From Acidobacteriota bacterium (GTDB taxonomy: Bacteria > Acidobacteriota > Blastocatellia > Pyrinomonadales > Pyrinomonadaceae), in assembly GCA_019639135.1 (NCBI GenBank), contig JAHBSL010000012.1, positions 62,001 to 126,000 on the forward strand: a stretch of DNA of 64,000 nucleotides, in the 5' to 3' direction. The notes beneath the pieces were generated by a model. The model was not told where the DNA came from, did no database searches, and worked only from the letters and a program-made list of their open reading frames with translations. Shown piece after piece: positions 8,420 through 16,871 of the stretch. Both the position numbers and the translations under genes were made by a program. Every line of letters starts with the position of its first letter. Within the stretch, counting starts at the first letter, position 1.

Positions 8420-9490
8420 ATGAAAAGACTTATTGGCTACCTGTTCGTCGCAGTTCTCTTACTCAATCCAACCATTCTTTTTGCACAGAAATCAGCAGGA
8501 ACTGAAGTGAAGCAACTTCAGGGGCCGCAGAATCCGCGGCTCGGATTTGTGATCCACGGCGGAGCCGGCGTTATCTCGCGAGGTTCGCTCTCGCCGGAAC
8601 GCGAGAAAGAATATCGAGCAAAACTTGAGGAAGCCGTTTTGGCCGGTTACAAGGCATTGCAGGCGGGTAAGTCTAGCCTCGACGCGGTCGAGATCGCAAT
8701 ACGGATACTCGAGGATTCGCCGCTTTTCAATGCCGGCAAGGGCGCCGTGTTTACGAATGAAGGTAAGAACGAACTCGATGCCTCGATAATGGACGGCAAG
8801 ACGCTCGGTGCAGGTGCGGTAGCGGGCCTGACGCGGGTCCGGAATCCGATCACTCTCGCCCGGGCGGTAATGGAGAAAAGCGAGCACGTGATGATGGTCG
8901 GGGCCGGTGCCGAAAAGTTTGCCGAACAGCAGAAGATGGAACTGGTCGATCCGAAATATTTTTGGACCGAATCACGGTGGAACGCACTTCAAAGGATATT
9001 GAAAGAAGAAAAGGAGAAAGAAGAGAAGAGCAAAGACCACGGCAAGCTGACCGAGGCCGAGAAGCCGGCGAACAAATTCGGGACGGTCGGTGCCGTCGCT
9101 CTCGATAAGGACGGTAACCTTGCGGCGGGAACTTCGACCGGCGGGATGACCAACAAGCGCTTTGGCCGCGTTGGCGACGCGCCGATCATTGGTGCTGGCA
9201 CCTACGCCAACAACGCGACCTGTGCCGTTTCGGCAACTGGTTGGGGCGAGTTCTTCATTCGGCTTTCGGTCGCCCGCGACATTTCTTCGCTGATGGAGTA
9301 CCGGGCGATGACGGTTCAGCAGGCGGCCGACCTTGTGATCAAGACGAAGCTGCAGAAGCTTGGCGGCGACGGCGGCGTTGTTGCGATCGACAAATTCGGC
9401 AATATCGGCGTCTCATTCAATTCCGAAGGGATGTATCGCGCGTATATCAATGCCGAGGGTAAACCGGTCGTGGAAATATACAAGGACTAG
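8420..9490 (+). CDS. Secreted isoaspartyl peptidase / L-asparaginase (Ntn hydrolase)
   Basis: Plant-type asparaginase family (EcAIII-like), which cleaves beta-aspartyl dipeptides and asparagine. A signal peptide (MKRLIGYLFVAVLLLNPTIL...A) directs export. Family motifs: FVIHGGAGVISRG, SPLFNAGKGAVFTNEG, ELDASIMDG. The autoproteolytic nucleophile is Thr222 in KFGTVGAVALD, followed by GTSTGGMTNKRFGRVGDAPI and GTYANN. A Lys/Glu-rich linker just before Thr222 is the usual cleavage loop. GGAAG-like SD sequence lies just ahead of the ATG. It precedes cinA by only a few bases, so cotranscription is likely, although no functional link is evident. Confidence 0.92.
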   Translation: MKRLIGYLFVAVLLLNPTILFAQKSAGTEVKQLQGPQNPRLGFVIHGGAGVISRGSLSPEREKEYRAKLEEAVLAGYKALQAGKSSLDAVEIAIRILEDSPLFNAGKGAVFTNEGKNELDASIMDGKTLGAGAVAGLTRVRNPITLARAVMEKSEHVMMVGAGAEKFAEQQKMELVDPKYFWTESRWNALQRILKEEKEKEEKSKDHGKLTEAEKPANKFGTVGAVALDKDGNLAAGTSTGGMTNKRFGRVGDAPIIGAGTYANNATCAVSATGWGEFFIRLSVARDISSLMEYRAMTVQQAADLVIKTKLQKLGGDGGVVAIDKFGNIGVSFNSEGMYRAYINAEGKPVVEIYKD

Positions 9491-9496
9491 CCTCAC

Positions 9497-10774
9497 ATGC
9501 GGAGCGCGGAGATCATAGCCGTTGGGTCGGAGCTTCTGACACCCGAGAAAACGGACACAAACAGCCTCTGGCTGACGGAAAAGCTAGGCGAGATCGGTAT
9601 CAGTGTGATGCTGAAGACGATCGTCGGCGATGATGAACCGCGCCTTAAAGAGGCGATCCAGGACGCCCTGAAGCGTTCGGATGTAGTGATAACGACCGGC
9701 GGGCTCGGGCCGACCGAAGACGACATTACCAGGCAGGTCGCCGCAAAAGCACTCGGCCGCGAGCTTGTTCATCGCCCAGAGCTTGAGGCGGAGCTTCGCA
9801 GGCGATTTCGCCGATTCGGCCGCGAGATGCCGGAGATAAATGTCCGGCAGGCGTATGTGATCGAAGGTGCAGAGCCGCTGGCGAACCCGAATGGCTCGGC
9901 TCCGGGGCTTTTCGTCGAGGACGCGGGCCGAACGCTCGTCGTGCTTCCCGGGCCGCCTCGGGAACTTCAGCCGATGTTTGAGACGCACGTAAAGCCGCGG
10001 CTTGAAAGGCTCGGCGATGGAATGATCGTTCGGCGGCGAGTGCTGATGGTGGCAGGACTGGGCGAATCTGCGGTGGATGAAAAGATCGCTCCGATCTATC
10101 AGAAGTACGAAAATGTGCGGACGGCCTTGCTCTTTACGAAGACCGAGGTGCAGGTCCATTTTTATGCTCGTGCCGAGGACGCCGCATCTGCGGACCTGGT
10201 GCTGGACGAACTCGTTGACAGAAGCGTTGCCGAACTCGGCGATGCGGTGTTTTCGACCAGCGGCGAGGCGATGGAAGAGGTCGTCGGCCGGTTGCTGCGG
10301 GAGCGAAATCAGACGCTGGCTCTTGCTGAGAGCTGCACCGGCGGGTTGATCGGCAGGCGCGTAACTGAGGTCGCCGGTTCTTCGGATTATTTTCTTGAAG
10401 GGGCGATCACGTATTCGAACGCCGCCAAGACTCGGGTGCTTGGTGTTCCGGCTGAAACGATCGAGACCCACGGCGCGGTAAGCGCGGAAACGGCGGAAGC
10501 GATGGCGGCGGGAATGCTCGAACGATCGGGTGCCGACCATGCGGTTTCTGTTACAGGGATAGCCGGGCCCGGAGGCGGTTCGGAAGAAAAGCCGGTCGGG
10601 ACAGTTTTTATCGGGATCGCCAATGCGGGCGGCGTGCGTTCGGTGAGAATTGTTCTGCCGGGCGACAGGTATATTATTCGCTGGCGTGCAAGCCAGGCAG
10701 CACTTGACGTTCTGCGGCGTTCACTTCTGCGAGCGGACAGGGCCTCGGGAGGTCGCGATTACAGCCTTACTTAA
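9497..10774 (+). CDS. cinA: CinA family protein (nicotinamide-nucleotide amidase / competence-damage protein)
   Basis: Full-length CinA of 425 aa. The N-terminal molybdopterin-binding-like (COG1058) domain begins IIAVGSELLTPEKTDTNSLW and includes TTGGLGPTEDD. The C-terminal NMN deamidase domain starts around residue 265 with ALAESCTGGLIGRRVTEVAGSS and contains VTGIAGPGGGSEEKPVGTVF. It is a cytosolic enzyme linked to pyridine-nucleotide salvage. The 3' end appears to overlap the next gene by about 17 bp if that gene starts at the ATT discussed below. Confidence 0.95.
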   Translation: MRSAEIIAVGSELLTPEKTDTNSLWLTEKLGEIGISVMLKTIVGDDEPRLKEAIQDALKRSDVVITTGGLGPTEDDITRQVAAKALGRELVHRPELEAELRRRFRRFGREMPEINVRQAYVIEGAEPLANPNGSAPGLFVEDAGRTLVVLPGPPRELQPMFETHVKPRLERLGDGMIVRRRVLMVAGLGESAVDEKIAPIYQKYENVRTALLFTKTEVQVHFYARAEDAASADLVLDELVDRSVAELGDAVFSTSGEAMEEVVGRLLRERNQTLALAESCTGGLIGRRVTEVAGSSDYFLEGAITYSNAAKTRVLGVPAETIETHGAVSAETAEAMAAGMLERSGADHAVSVTGIAGPGGGSEEKPVGTVFIGIANAGGVRSVRIVLPGDRYIIRWRASQAALDVLRRSLLRADRASGGRDYSLT

Positions 10775-11504
10775 TCGAATAAAGAAGGTTCTCAAGGAAC
10801 TGGGGCATCTGACGCCGATGGCATTCGTTGCGGCGTTTCTGCCTGTGCTCGGAAGCACACTCCTTATCGCGTTCCTTGTGCCCGTCGGTAACTGGCTTAA
10901 GGCAGAGTCGATCGGCGGAATGGCCCTTTACTTCCTGGGCGTTGTGGCCTTTTGCGGGCTTTCACTTCTCCCGACCAATGTCATCGGGATCGTCGGCGGC
11001 TTTGCTTTCGGCTTTTTCCCGGGAATTGTTGTTTTAATCGCTGGTATCCTTGGCGCAGCTTTTCTCTCATTTCTAGTCTATCGAAAAATCGGCTCACGGC
11101 GTTTTGCGGACATCATCGAAAAGCATCCGCGTTCGGCTGCCGTTTACCACGCGTTGCTCCGGGAAAGCCCCGCCCGGACGCTTTCGATCATTTTCCTTTT
11201 AAGGCTTTCCGTGGTAATGCCCTTCTCGCTCACCAATTTCTTGATGGCTTCGGCGCGAGTTCCGGTCTATGCGTATCTTATCGGTACATTTTTTGGAATG
11301 CTTCCTCGGTCGGCGGCCGTTGTTTTTGTCGGATCCGGCCTTTCCGAACTCGACCTTCAGGATCGCGGAGACGTTCTTTTCCTCGCATTCGGCATCGCCG
11401 CGACGATCGCCGCGATGATAGTTATTACGGTCATCAGCCGGCGGGCGCTTGATAACCTGACTGCCGAGCGGACGGCCGCCAGTGCCGACATTCAGACCAC
11501 TTAA
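10758..11504 (+). CDS. VTT/TVP38-TMEM64 family membrane protein
   Basis: A multi-pass inner-membrane protein of the VTT (DedA-like) superfamily: an amphipathic N-terminus, then LLIAFLVPVGNWL, the family core FAFGFFPGIVVLIAGILGAAF, and LLRLSVVMPFSLTNFLMA. These proteins are implicated in lipid handling. The frame is open from 10650, but that upstream part lies inside cinA and reads like antisense-frame noise. The first ATG in the gene proper (10818) would remove the first helix. A perfect GGGAGG sits at 10747-10752, 5 nt before an in-frame ATT at 10758, so I place the start there with caution. The true start could differ. Confidence 0.75.
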   Translation: MTALLNRIKKVLKELGHLTPMAFVAAFLPVLGSTLLIAFLVPVGNWLKAESIGGMALYFLGVVAFCGLSLLPTNVIGIVGGFAFGFFPGIVVLIAGILGAAFLSFLVYRKIGSRRFADIIEKHPRSAAVYHALLRESPARTLSIIFLLRLSVVMPFSLTNFLMASARVPVYAYLIGTFFGMLPRSAAVVFVGSGLSELDLQDRGDVLFLAFGIAATIAAMIVITVISRRALDNLTAERTAASADIQTT

Positions 11505-11510
11505 CTCTTG

Positions 11511-11583
11511 CATTTTCGGGCATTAAAGCAGAAAATCTCGGGAAGGCCATTTCACGGGCCGTGCCCGAAAATGGAACTTTTTT
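11511..11583 (+). promoter_or_regulatory. Inverted-repeat leader upstream of the secretin operon
   Basis: Perfect 11-bp arms (CATTTTCGGGC at 11511-11521 and GCCCGAAAATG at 11563-11573) enclose 41 bp, in which GGCC at 11545 region and GGCC further on can also pair. A T-rich run (cttttttc) follows at 11576-11583, and the secretin ATG is at 11644. This could be the terminator of the upstream gene or an attenuator in the secretin leader. The long arm distance makes the latter worth considering. Confidence 0.5.
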
Positions 11584-11643
11584 CGCCCGCTTTCGTGTAA
11601 ACAGGACGGTCGCACTTTCGGCGGCCCGTTCGAGGAACAAAAG

Positions 11644-14148
11644 ATGAGAAGAATCAATGCTTTAGCTCGCCTTCGTGCACCTATTACATTACTGCTGCTG
11701 CTTGCCTTGCTCGCACCTGTTCCGGCTCTTGCCTCAGGAAACGGGAAGAAGAAGTTCAAGGAAGGTATGAGGCACGAGGTGGCCGAAGAATGGGACAAGG
11801 CGGCGGAAGCGTTCGCGTTGGCCGTTGCAGAAAATCCGAAGAATCCGGAGTATCGCCTCCATCTTCAGCGGGCACTGTTTAACGCTTCGCAGATGTTCAT
11901 GAAACGCGGACGGCTTTTGGCAGAGCAAAAGGATTATGAAGGGGCTTATATAGCATTCCGCAAGGCGTACGGGTTTGACCCTGTGAATGAACTTGCGCGT
12001 TCCGAGATGGCACGGATGGTCCGGCTTCAAGAGGAAGCAATGGGCGGGCCGAAGAAGCCGGCCGAGGGAGATGTGAGGCTGGTTCAGACCGGAGGCGACC
12101 CGACGATGCCGCCGGGATTTCAGCTTCCGCAGCAGATGGAGAAGCTCCGAGACCTGCCGTTCCCGAGCGGCGTTAATCTTCAGTTCATTATTCGCGAACT
12201 CGCGAAGGACCTCGACCTTAACGTGCTTTTCGATACGGGATCGCAGCAGCTTGCGACGCGGACTGTTCGCATCGAGCTCAAGAATGTGACTGCCGCTCGT
12301 GCTCTTGACTACATCTTTTTGCAGGAAAATCTTTTCTTTCAGAAGGTCGGGCCGCGGACGATATTGGTCGCCGACAATGCCCGGCGAGCACTTCTCCAGC
12401 AGCTTGTCTTAAGAACATTTTTCCTTGCGAATGCGAGCCCGAAAGATATAAAGGCTGTTATCCAAACGGCGATCCCGGCACAGCAGGGCCGTACGCAGAC
12501 CATCGTGCTCGAAGATGCGGCTACCAATAGCGTAACCGTGCGAGATACGGCAGAGAACGTCGCGCTGATCGGGAAGCTGATTCAGTCGCTCGATAAAGAC
12601 CGTGCCGAGGTCGTTATGGACGTGGCGATCTACGAGGTCAACAAGAACGACCTGCTGCAGTTCGGTAACCAGATCGGAACGGCGGGCGACAATGCGACCC
12701 TGCTGAACCTCGGAGGTGTCGGGCTGCCATTTGCCCGAACCGGAACGACCGGAAATATCACGAACGGGATGCGATTCCCGAACATTGGATCGGCAAGCCT
12801 TGCGATCGGGCTGCCGGTCAGCACGATCGCCGCCTTGCAAACGAAAACTAATACGAAGCTTCTTGCTTCGACCCAGATACATGCGTTCAACAACGAGTCA
12901 TCCTCCGCCCGGATCGGGCAGCGGGTGCCGGTACGTACGGCCTCTTTTGCTCCGATACAGAACACGGGCGGGCAGAATCCGAACAACAACTTTGTCGGCG
13001 ATGTTATTAACTATGAACAGGTAGGCCTGACGCTGAAGTTCGAGCCGATCGTGTTTCCTAATCAGGACGTCCAGGTGAAGATGGAAATCGAATCAAAGGA
13101 CGTTGCCGGCGGAACGTTTGATAATCCGGTCTTTACCGAGCGGACGATCAAGGGAACTGCTCGCGTGCAGAACAACAAGACCTTGCTGCTTGCGAGTGTT
13201 GCCCAGGGCGTGGAGTCACGCGGGCGTTCGGGCCTGCCGCTGGTCGGGCTGATCCCGATCCTTGGTCGGCTTTTCACCGCACCGACCAAGGAGAATCGGC
13301 AAGTGGATATCGTCATTGCGGTCACGCCGCGTGTTATTCGTGCTCCTGCCATCGTTCCGGACGACGAGGTCGAACGGCCCACGGGAAGTGTTGCAACGCC
13401 GACCGGCGGCTCGCTCGAGGCGATGCTGATTCAGGAAGAGCGCGATGAATATCTCGCGTCGGTCAGGCGGTTGCCGAAGAATTCGGACGTCCAGCTTCCG
13501 GATCAGAACGTGACCGATGTTCCGAACTACGTTCGCTCCGCATTGCCGGCGGTGCAAGCTGATGACACGGCTTCAACCGCCGTAGCTGCTGAAACTCCAC
13601 GGACTGAAGCAACGCCCACGTCCGATGTTCCGGCATTGCGTCGGATTGATACAAGTCCGGCGGAATTAAACCTTCGTCAAACAGCGAATACCGTTGCTCC
13701 GATAACCGAAGCGAAGGCCGTCACGCAAACTGAGCCAAGCAAGTCCGCGATCGGAGAGCGTGAGGCAAGGATCACTTTTGGGGCGGACGTCCCGAGCCTC
13801 GAGATGGGCAAGATCTACCGGATCCCGGTGATGATCGAGGCGGCCGGCTCGTTCAATTCCGCCGTGCTTGGGCTTTCGTTCGATGAACAGCGGATCGCGG
13901 TCCGTTCGGTCATCTTCGGCGAGGTATTTGGGCCGCGTTCGGCAACTCCGGCGGCTCCGTTCCTTAACCAGAACGGCAAGCTATATGTATCGCTTCGCGG
14001 TGATTCGGGCGAGCTGTTCCGTTCGAGCGGGACGCTGGCGATCATCGAGATCGAGGCCCTTCAGGACGGCCCGGCATTGATGAGCTTTGAGCGGGATGTG
14101 ATGAACGTAATCGCGGCCGACGGCCGAAGCCTTTCGATCATCAAATAG
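11644..14148 (+). CDS. GspD/PilQ-like secretin with N-terminal TPR and C-terminal cohesin domain
   Basis: Outer-membrane secretin of a type II secretion or type IV pilus-like system, 834 aa. Signal peptide at residues 1-31 (RAPITLLLLLALLAPVPALAS). Residues ~35-135 form a TPR-like helical region. An STN/N0-like segment lies around 170-250 and an N1-like segment to ~330. The secretin core spans ~335-570 with VGLTLKFEPIV, SRGRSGLPLVGLIPILGRLF and VIAVTPRVI. A Pro/Thr-rich linker follows, then a cohesin-like beta-sandwich at ~705-830 (PVMIEAAGSFNSAVLGLSFD). SD aggaac precedes the ATG. Prepilin and PilM-like genes follow directly, so this is the first gene of a pseudopilus operon. Confidence 0.88.
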   Translation: MRRINALARLRAPITLLLLLALLAPVPALASGNGKKKFKEGMRHEVAEEWDKAAEAFALAVAENPKNPEYRLHLQRALFNASQMFMKRGRLLAEQKDYEGAYIAFRKAYGFDPVNELARSEMARMVRLQEEAMGGPKKPAEGDVRLVQTGGDPTMPPGFQLPQQMEKLRDLPFPSGVNLQFIIRELAKDLDLNVLFDTGSQQLATRTVRIELKNVTAARALDYIFLQENLFFQKVGPRTILVADNARRALLQQLVLRTFFLANASPKDIKAVIQTAIPAQQGRTQTIVLEDAATNSVTVRDTAENVALIGKLIQSLDKDRAEVVMDVAIYEVNKNDLLQFGNQIGTAGDNATLLNLGGVGLPFARTGTTGNITNGMRFPNIGSASLAIGLPVSTIAALQTKTNTKLLASTQIHAFNNESSSARIGQRVPVRTASFAPIQNTGGQNPNNNFVGDVINYEQVGLTLKFEPIVFPNQDVQVKMEIESKDVAGGTFDNPVFTERTIKGTARVQNNKTLLLASVAQGVESRGRSGLPLVGLIPILGRLFTAPTKENRQVDIVIAVTPRVIRAPAIVPDDEVERPTGSVATPTGGSLEAMLIQEERDEYLASVRRLPKNSDVQLPDQNVTDVPNYVRSALPAVQADDTASTAVAAETPRTEATPTSDVPALRRIDTSPAELNLRQTANTVAPITEAKAVTQTEPSKSAIGEREARITFGADVPSLEMGKIYRIPVMIEAAGSFNSAVLGLSFDEQRIAVRSVIFGEVFGPRSATPAAPFLNQNGKLYVSLRGDSGELFRSSGTLAIIEIEALQDGPALMSFERDVMNVIAADGRSLSIIK

Positions 14149-14151
14149 CAG

Positions 14152-14808
14152 ATGCGCACGCGTTTCACCAATTCAAGAGGGCCGGAGAGCGGTTACACGC
14201 TTTTCGAACTGATCGTCACGCTAACGGTCCTCGCCGTTCTTGTAATGGGAACGGTACCGCTGGCTCAAAACGCGTACAAGCGGCAAAAGGAAGTGCGGCT
14301 GCGGGAAACGCTGCGGATGATCCGCTCGGCGATCGATGAGTTCAAGCGGGACACTGTCGGAGCCTGTCCGCAAGGAGCGGTGACGACCGGCAACCCAACC
14401 CGAGGCCCGCAGGCCGGTGCCCAAGTGCCGACCGACCCGCGGAGCCGTGTGGTGATAGACGATTGCACGATCTTCGATTCGGAAAACCTCGACCGATACC
14501 CGCCGAGCCTGGAGGTGCTTGTTGACGGAGTTCGCGTTAAGCAGCGAGGCATCAGCCTGACCGGCGGCGGCGGACTCGGCGGCAACACGCGGCAGGCAAC
14601 GGAGATCAACAGCACCGAGACGGAAGAAGTGACCAAGGTCTATCTGAGAGAACTCCCGATAGACCCGATGACCGGCCAAAAGGATTGGAAGCTGAGGTCG
14701 TCAAATCAGCCGCCCGGGGACGATTCTTGGGACTCGGTCAACGTGTTCGATGTGCGGTCGGCCTCAAACGAGACCTCGCTTGCCGGAGATAAATATAGTG
14801 ACTGGTAA
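14152..14808 (+). CDS. GspG-like type II secretion/type IV pilus prepilin
   Basis: Class III signal peptide with a basic start and the prepilin peptidase site in SGYTLFELIVTLTVLAVLVM, with Glu at +5 of the mature protein as usual. The globular part (218 aa in total) has the conserved pattern of pseudopilins that starts RQKEVRLRETLRMIRSAIDEF and includes a late YLRELPIDPMTGQKDW segment typical of GspG. It lies 3 bp after the secretin stop and overlaps the following prepilin gene. Position and size fit a major-pseudopilin-like role, but the substrate of the system is unknown. Confidence 0.88.
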   Translation: MRTRFTNSRGPESGYTLFELIVTLTVLAVLVMGTVPLAQNAYKRQKEVRLRETLRMIRSAIDEFKRDTVGACPQGAVTTGNPTRGPQAGAQVPTDPRSRVVIDDCTIFDSENLDRYPPSLEVLVDGVRVKQRGISLTGGGGLGGNTRQATEINSTETEEVTKVYLRELPIDPMTGQKDWKLRSSNQPPGDDSWDSVNVFDVRSASNETSLAGDKYSDW

Positions 14809-15211
14809 GTTACAGCAAATGGCCAAGTTGCGGCGGCAGGGCGGCTTCTCGCTGCTTGAGCTGATGATCGCGATGTTCATCCTGATCATTCTGCTTTCGG
14901 TGGCGATCCCGACCTATCAGCGGAGCATTCAGCAAGCTCGCGAAACCGTGCTTAAAGAGAACCTTTGGCAGATGCGGCGGGCGATCGACCAATTTGGTGC
15001 GGACAAAGGCCGGCTTCCGGCATCTATCGATGAACTTGTCGAGCTGAACTACTTGCGTGAAGTGCCATACGATCCGATCACCGAAACGCAGGAGTGGGAC
15101 GAGGTGGCCGGCGACGACCCGCTCAAAGGCGACGGAGCCCAAGGGCTCAAGGACGTCAGGAGCCGGGCCGATGGCCGTGACGCAGACGGCAAGGCATATC
15201 GGGAATATTGA
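14798..15211 (+). CDS. Second GspG-like prepilin
   Basis: Prepilin of about 137 aa with leader KLRRQGGFSLLELMIAMFIL, Glu at +5, and the same RQQA.ETVLKENLWQMRRAIDQF helix plus YLREVPYDPITETQEW block seen in its upstream neighbour, so the two are paralogues. The GTG at 14798 (GGAG about 10 nt upstream, overlapping the previous stop) and the ATG at 14819 are both plausible starts; an upstream frame from 14750 is not supported. It is part of the secretin-prepilin-PilM operon. Confidence 0.85.
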   Translation: MTGKLQQMAKLRRQGGFSLLELMIAMFILIILLSVAIPTYQRSIQQARETVLKENLWQMRRAIDQFGADKGRLPASIDELVELNYLREVPYDPITETQEWDEVAGDDPLKGDGAQGLKDVRSRADGRDADGKAYREY

Positions 15212-15235
15212 TCGCGTGGCGGAATTAGCTTAAGG

Positions 15236-16162
15236 ATGTTGTCATTTCTTACAGAACCGAGTTATCCCAAGGCCGCTCTAGGTATCGAGCGGTCGAGCGT
15301 TTCCGCGGTCGAGGTTAGCCGCAACGGAAGGCGTTCGTTCGCGATCCGCGGAGCGGCGATAGTTCCGTTGCCAGCGGGCGTTCTTGATCCCTCATTCACA
15401 GAGAGAAACATACTCGACATTGCCGGCTTTCGTGCCGCGATCACCGAGGCGATGACCGGTGCGGGATTGTTAGGCACAAAGCGGTGGTCCGTTTCGCTAC
15501 CGCCGCAGGCGGCTCGGTCGGCGATCCTTACGGTCGAGAACGGCGGGAAGGGCAACAGCGAAGAGATACTTGAATGGAAAGCCGAACAGATGTTTGGGCT
15601 GCCGGCCCGCGAGTTGCGCGTCAACCGGCGAAAGATCGCCGCCGAGGGCGACGGCCGCAGCCGTTATTTTGCGACGGCGGTACGGCTTACGGTCATCGAC
15701 GAATACGAATCGGTATTTGAAGAGATGGGGATCCATGCCGGACTGATCCTTCCAAAGCCGGTTGCCGAGACCGAATGGCTGAGCGGCCCGCAGATGTATG
15801 GCGATTCGCTCCTGATCAGTTCGCAGGACGACGGTTTTACTGCGATACTTCTTCGCGACGGCGAGCCCTCGGTTCTCAGGTCGGTGACGTGCTCTCCTGA
15901 AGAGATCGACGACGAGGTCTATCGGCTGCTGCTTTTTTACAATGATCGCTTCGGGGCTGAAGGCGATTCTGCACTTTCGCGTGTCCTCGCTCTCGGTTCC
16001 GGGCTTGAACATTCGCATTTGCAGGCCGCTGCAAAGGAAGCGCTCGGCCGTTCGCTTGAAGTTCTTACACCCGGAGATGTCGGCTTTCAGAGCGTTGACG
16101 GCTCGTTGCCGTTTGATATGCTGGCGGCACCTGCGGGGCTCGCTTCGCTTGGTTATAACTGA
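15236..16162 (+). CDS. PilM-like actin-fold pilus assembly protein
   Basis: 308-aa cytoplasmic protein related to PilM/GspL actin-like assembly factors. The N-terminus ALGIERSSVSAVEVSR is the first phosphate-binding loop equivalent; SVSLPPQAARSAIL and the LEWKAEQMFGLPARELRVN block are typical of PilM. The C-terminal GSGLEHSHLQAAAKEALGR resembles the adenosine motif. The start is an ATG with AAGG just before it. No PilN, PilO, PilB or PilC genes follow, so the inner-membrane platform and the ATPase must be encoded elsewhere. Confidence 0.8.
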   Translation: MLSFLTEPSYPKAALGIERSSVSAVEVSRNGRRSFAIRGAAIVPLPAGVLDPSFTERNILDIAGFRAAITEAMTGAGLLGTKRWSVSLPPQAARSAILTVENGGKGNSEEILEWKAEQMFGLPARELRVNRRKIAAEGDGRSRYFATAVRLTVIDEYESVFEEMGIHAGLILPKPVAETEWLSGPQMYGDSLLISSQDDGFTAILLRDGEPSVLRSVTCSPEEIDDEVYRLLLFYNDRFGAEGDSALSRVLALGSGLEHSHLQAAAKEALGRSLEVLTPGDVGFQSVDGSLPFDMLAAPAGLASLGYN

Positions 16163-16248
16163 AGCCGGCGATCTGCGGCCCGAGAAAAATTTCCCCATTC
16201 GACTTGATTATTCCGAACTTTAGCTGTCAATATGACGTTTTAACGTCT

Positions 16249-16848
16249 ATGGCGGCTTTCTCTCTTGTAAATCCTGCGACCGCTCTCGGTGACGCCGAAC
16301 TCGTCCGCGAGGCCATACGCGGCGGCGAGGGCAGCTTTGAGGAACTTGTCCGCCGGTATCAACGGCCGATCGTCGGCTACGTTTACCGAATGCTTGGTGA
16401 TTACGAATCCGCCCTGGACGTAAGCCAGGAGGTCTTCATCAAGGTCCACAACTCACTTGCCCGCTTCGATTCGGAGTTCAAGTTCTCGACGTGGATCTAT
16501 CGTATCGCCCACAACGCTGCTATCGACCACATGCGGCGAAATTCCGCAAATACTTTCAGTCTTGAAACCGAGAACGCCGATGGTGCGTATGAACTGCAGG
16601 TCGAATGCCAGAAGCCCTCGCCGGAAAAGCTCAGAGAGCTAAGCGAGTGGCGGACAGAGATCGAAGCAGTAATCGCCGAACTCCCAGTAGCCTACAGGGA
16701 ACTGATAGTTCTGCGGCACGGCCGTGACCTGAGCTACGATGAAATAGCCGAGGTCACGGGGCTTCCTCTCGGGACAGTAAAGAACCGGCTTTTCCGTGCA
16801 CGCGAAATGATGCGCGGCCTACTCGAAGCCAGAGGCTTCTCGGTTTAA
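16249..16848 (+). CDS. ECF-type RNA polymerase sigma factor (RpoE-like)
   Basis: A 199-aa sigma-70 family protein containing only regions 2 and 4. Region 2: GSFEELVRRYQRPIVGYVYR, then DVSQEVFIKVHNSL and the W-I-Y-RIAHNAAIDHMRR stretch. Region 4: ELPVAYRELIVLRHGRDLSYDEIAEVTGLPLGTVKNRLFRARE, a helix-turn-helix that reads -35 elements. The ATG at 16249 is preferred over the upstream in-frame ATG at 16204. The anti-sigma gene starts 23 bp downstream, which fits the usual paired arrangement. I could not identify an autoregulatory promoter with confidence. Confidence 0.93.
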   Translation: MAAFSLVNPATALGDAELVREAIRGGEGSFEELVRRYQRPIVGYVYRMLGDYESALDVSQEVFIKVHNSLARFDSEFKFSTWIYRIAHNAAIDHMRRNSANTFSLETENADGAYELQVECQKPSPEKLRELSEWRTEIEAVIAELPVAYRELIVLRHGRDLSYDEIAEVTGLPLGTVKNRLFRAREMMRGLLEARGFSV

Positions 16849-16871
16849 TAATCATTCGACATTGCGAACAC

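Noticed and set aside
9584..10540. 318-aa minus-strand ORF over cinA
   Set aside because: Antisense shadow with Arg/His-rich, motif-free translation.
16160..16248. ECF autoregulatory promoter (GAAC/GTC) before the sigma gene
   Set aside because: GAAC and GTCT-like words occur, but spacing would put the -10 at the start codon.
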